The notes beneath the pieces are model-generated. The model made no database searches. It saw nothing but the letters and a program-made list of their open reading frames with translations, and was not told the DNA's origin. From positions 434,001 to 498,000 of the forward strand of contig NZ_VRKQ01000010.1 of NCBI RefSeq assembly GCF_008056315.1: DNA of 64,000 bases, in the 5' to 3' direction. The DNA is from Seonamhaeicola maritimus (GTDB lineage: Bacteria > Bacteroidota > Bacteroidia > Flavobacteriales > Flavobacteriaceae). Positions 63,467-64,000 of the stretch are shown here, piece after piece; positions within the stretch are counted from its first letter, which is position 1, and each line of letters opens with the position of its first letter. Both the position numbers and the translations under genes were made by a program.

Positions 63467-63548
63467 GCTCAAGTGGCGGAATTGGTAGACGCGCTGGATT
63501 CAAAATCCAGTTTCTTCGGAAGTGTGGGTTCGATTCCCACCTTGAGTA
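63467..63548 (+). tRNA. tRNA-Leu (anticodon CAA)
   Basis: The sequence folds as a class II tRNA of 82 bases without encoded CCA: acceptor GCTCAAG with CTTGAGT (terminal G-U), D-arm GGCGGAATTGGTAGACGC, anticodon stem CTGGA-TTCAAAA-TCCAG giving CAA, a variable arm TTTCTTCGGAAGT, T-arm GTGGGTTCGATTCCCAC and discriminator A. It reads UUG codons. A hairpin terminator follows within 10 bases. Confidence 0.97.
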
Positions 63549-63554
63549 CATATA

Positions 63555-63593
63555 AAAACCTCAACTATTTAAATAACAATAAGTTGAGGTTTT
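63555..63593 (+). terminator. Intrinsic terminator of tRNA-Leu
   Basis: AAAACCTCAACT (63555-63566) pairs perfectly with AGTTGAGGTTTT (63582-63593), followed by ATTTTATTATAA. It lies 6 bases past the tRNA. Confidence 0.85.
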
Positions 63594-63606
63594 ATTTTAT
63601 TATAAC

Positions 63607-63628
63607 TAGTCAACTATTAGTCAACTAT
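63607..63628. repeat. Tandem 11-bp direct repeat downstream of tRNA-Leu
   Basis: TAGTCAACTAT occurs twice in direct tandem. The 243-base gap from the tRNA terminator to the HIT gene contains no gene I can support, only this repeat and small palindromes (AAAATGA/TCATTTT at 63746-63760). Confidence 0.55.
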
Positions 63629-63836
63629 TTTAATTTTTTAGGTAATTATAAACCTAAATCTTTCAAAGAAACTCAATAATTTCTATAACAAAATCCAATC
63701 AAAAGAGTTGCTTCGTGTACGTAAGTTGATGTCTTATTATGCCGTAAAATGAATCATTTTGTCTACACTACAAAAAAATATTCTTATTTTATTTGCTTAG
63801 GTTTTGCTACATGATTTGCTATAGCAAAATAAAATT

Positions 63837-64000
63837 CTAATTTGTATAATCTGCTTTACCTGGAATCACTGCCCTTATACCTCCTTTGGGGTTTATTACA
63901 TCATTTCTTCTTCTTGGAATCATGTGCATGTGGCAATGCATTATTGTCTGGCCAGCAACTTCACCTATATTGTATCCAATATTAAAGCCGTCTATAGTAC
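63837..64000 (-). CDS. HIT-family protein (5' end cut by window)
   Basis: Only the last 53 or so codons are present, ending in a TAG at 63839-63837. They read GYNIGEVAGQTIMHCHMHMI then PRRRNDVINPKGGIRAVIPG, which holds the histidine triad His-Cys-His-Met-His-Met of HIT hydrolases/transferases and the following PRR segment. HIT proteins hydrolyse AMP-linked or diadenosine substrates. The N-terminal part lies beyond position 64000. Confidence 0.88.
   Translation of the reverse strand, partial: TIDGFNIGYNIGEVAGQTIMHCHMHMIPRRRNDVINPKGGIRAVIPGKADYTN

Noticed and set aside
63452-63679. A 75-codon open reading frame across the tRNA-Leu gene
   Set aside because: It overlaps a clear tRNA and its terminator; the translated product has no family features.

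Overview
The window is an AT-rich (roughly one third G+C by eye) chromosomal segment from a member of the Bacteroidota, most likely a marine-type Flavobacteriaceae. The evidence is a secreted protease with a type IX secretion sorting domain, two TonB-dependent receptors with carboxypeptidase-D-like N-domains, DUF4270 and DUF4199 proteins, atpD-atpC split from the other ATP synthase genes, an ileS-dksA-lspA order, few Shine-Dalgarno sequences, and several intergenic copies of the flavobacterial -7 element TAnnTTTG. The genus cannot be fixed from the sequence. Most of the window is ordinary core chromosome; I see no IS element, prophage, CRISPR array or rRNA.

Layout. 1-4944 (minus): TonB-dependent receptor, surface lipoprotein and a truncated endonuclease I lipoprotein, possibly an extracellular nucleic-acid or phosphate scavenging locus. 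5123-12425 (minus): pgi, M23 peptidase lipoprotein, tryptophan 2,3-dioxygenase, DUF3108 protein, hppD and hmgA (aromatic amino acid breakdown). 12628-16683 (minus): patatin-Omp85 autotransporter-like protein and uvrC. 16766-19200 (plus): rimK, an AstE/AspA-type zinc hydrolase and 5-formyl-THF cyclo-ligase. 19215-22275 (minus): a three-gene NAD cassette (short PRPP-synthetase paralogue, NadV-like transferase, NrtR-like Nudix regulator) with three matching 21-bp palindromes. 22330-33659 (minus): a secreted OmpA-like protein, lspA, dksA-like gene, ileS, radA, a serine-less esterase-like protein, a flippase-like membrane protein, panD and panC. 33858-38199 (plus): stand-alone starch-synthase N-domain, DUF4270 lipoprotein, glmS. 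38515-43338 (plus): second TonB-dependent receptor, atpD, atpC. 43459-57543 (minus): TM2 protein, TauE/SafE permease, small enzymes, DUF4199 protein plus membrane LuxR regulator, 2-hydroxyacid dehydrogenase, cupin, mgtE, rsmA, two GNATs, DUF4286, TPR protein, a 40-residue small ORF, serS, HTTM/gamma-carboxylase-like protein, ribF. 57600-64000: lipoprotein (minus), T9SS-secreted metalloprotease (plus), pth, rplY, prs (minus), tRNA-Leu(CAA) (plus), and the 3' end of a HIT-family gene (minus).

The most interesting items are: (1) the nrtR-nadV-prs' cassette, whose gene pair matches both nicotinamide salvage and the recently described ADP-ribose-based NAD+ reconstitution pathway (NARP1), with coherent operator sites; (2) an isoleucyl-tRNA synthetase with GVHH in place of HxGH, the signature associated with mupirocin hyper-resistance in IleRS2 enzymes; (3) mutually exclusive hairpins just upstream of lspA; (4) a paired TACTTAAGTA palindrome next to a membrane LuxR regulator; and (5) two copies of a dispersed intergenic repeat.
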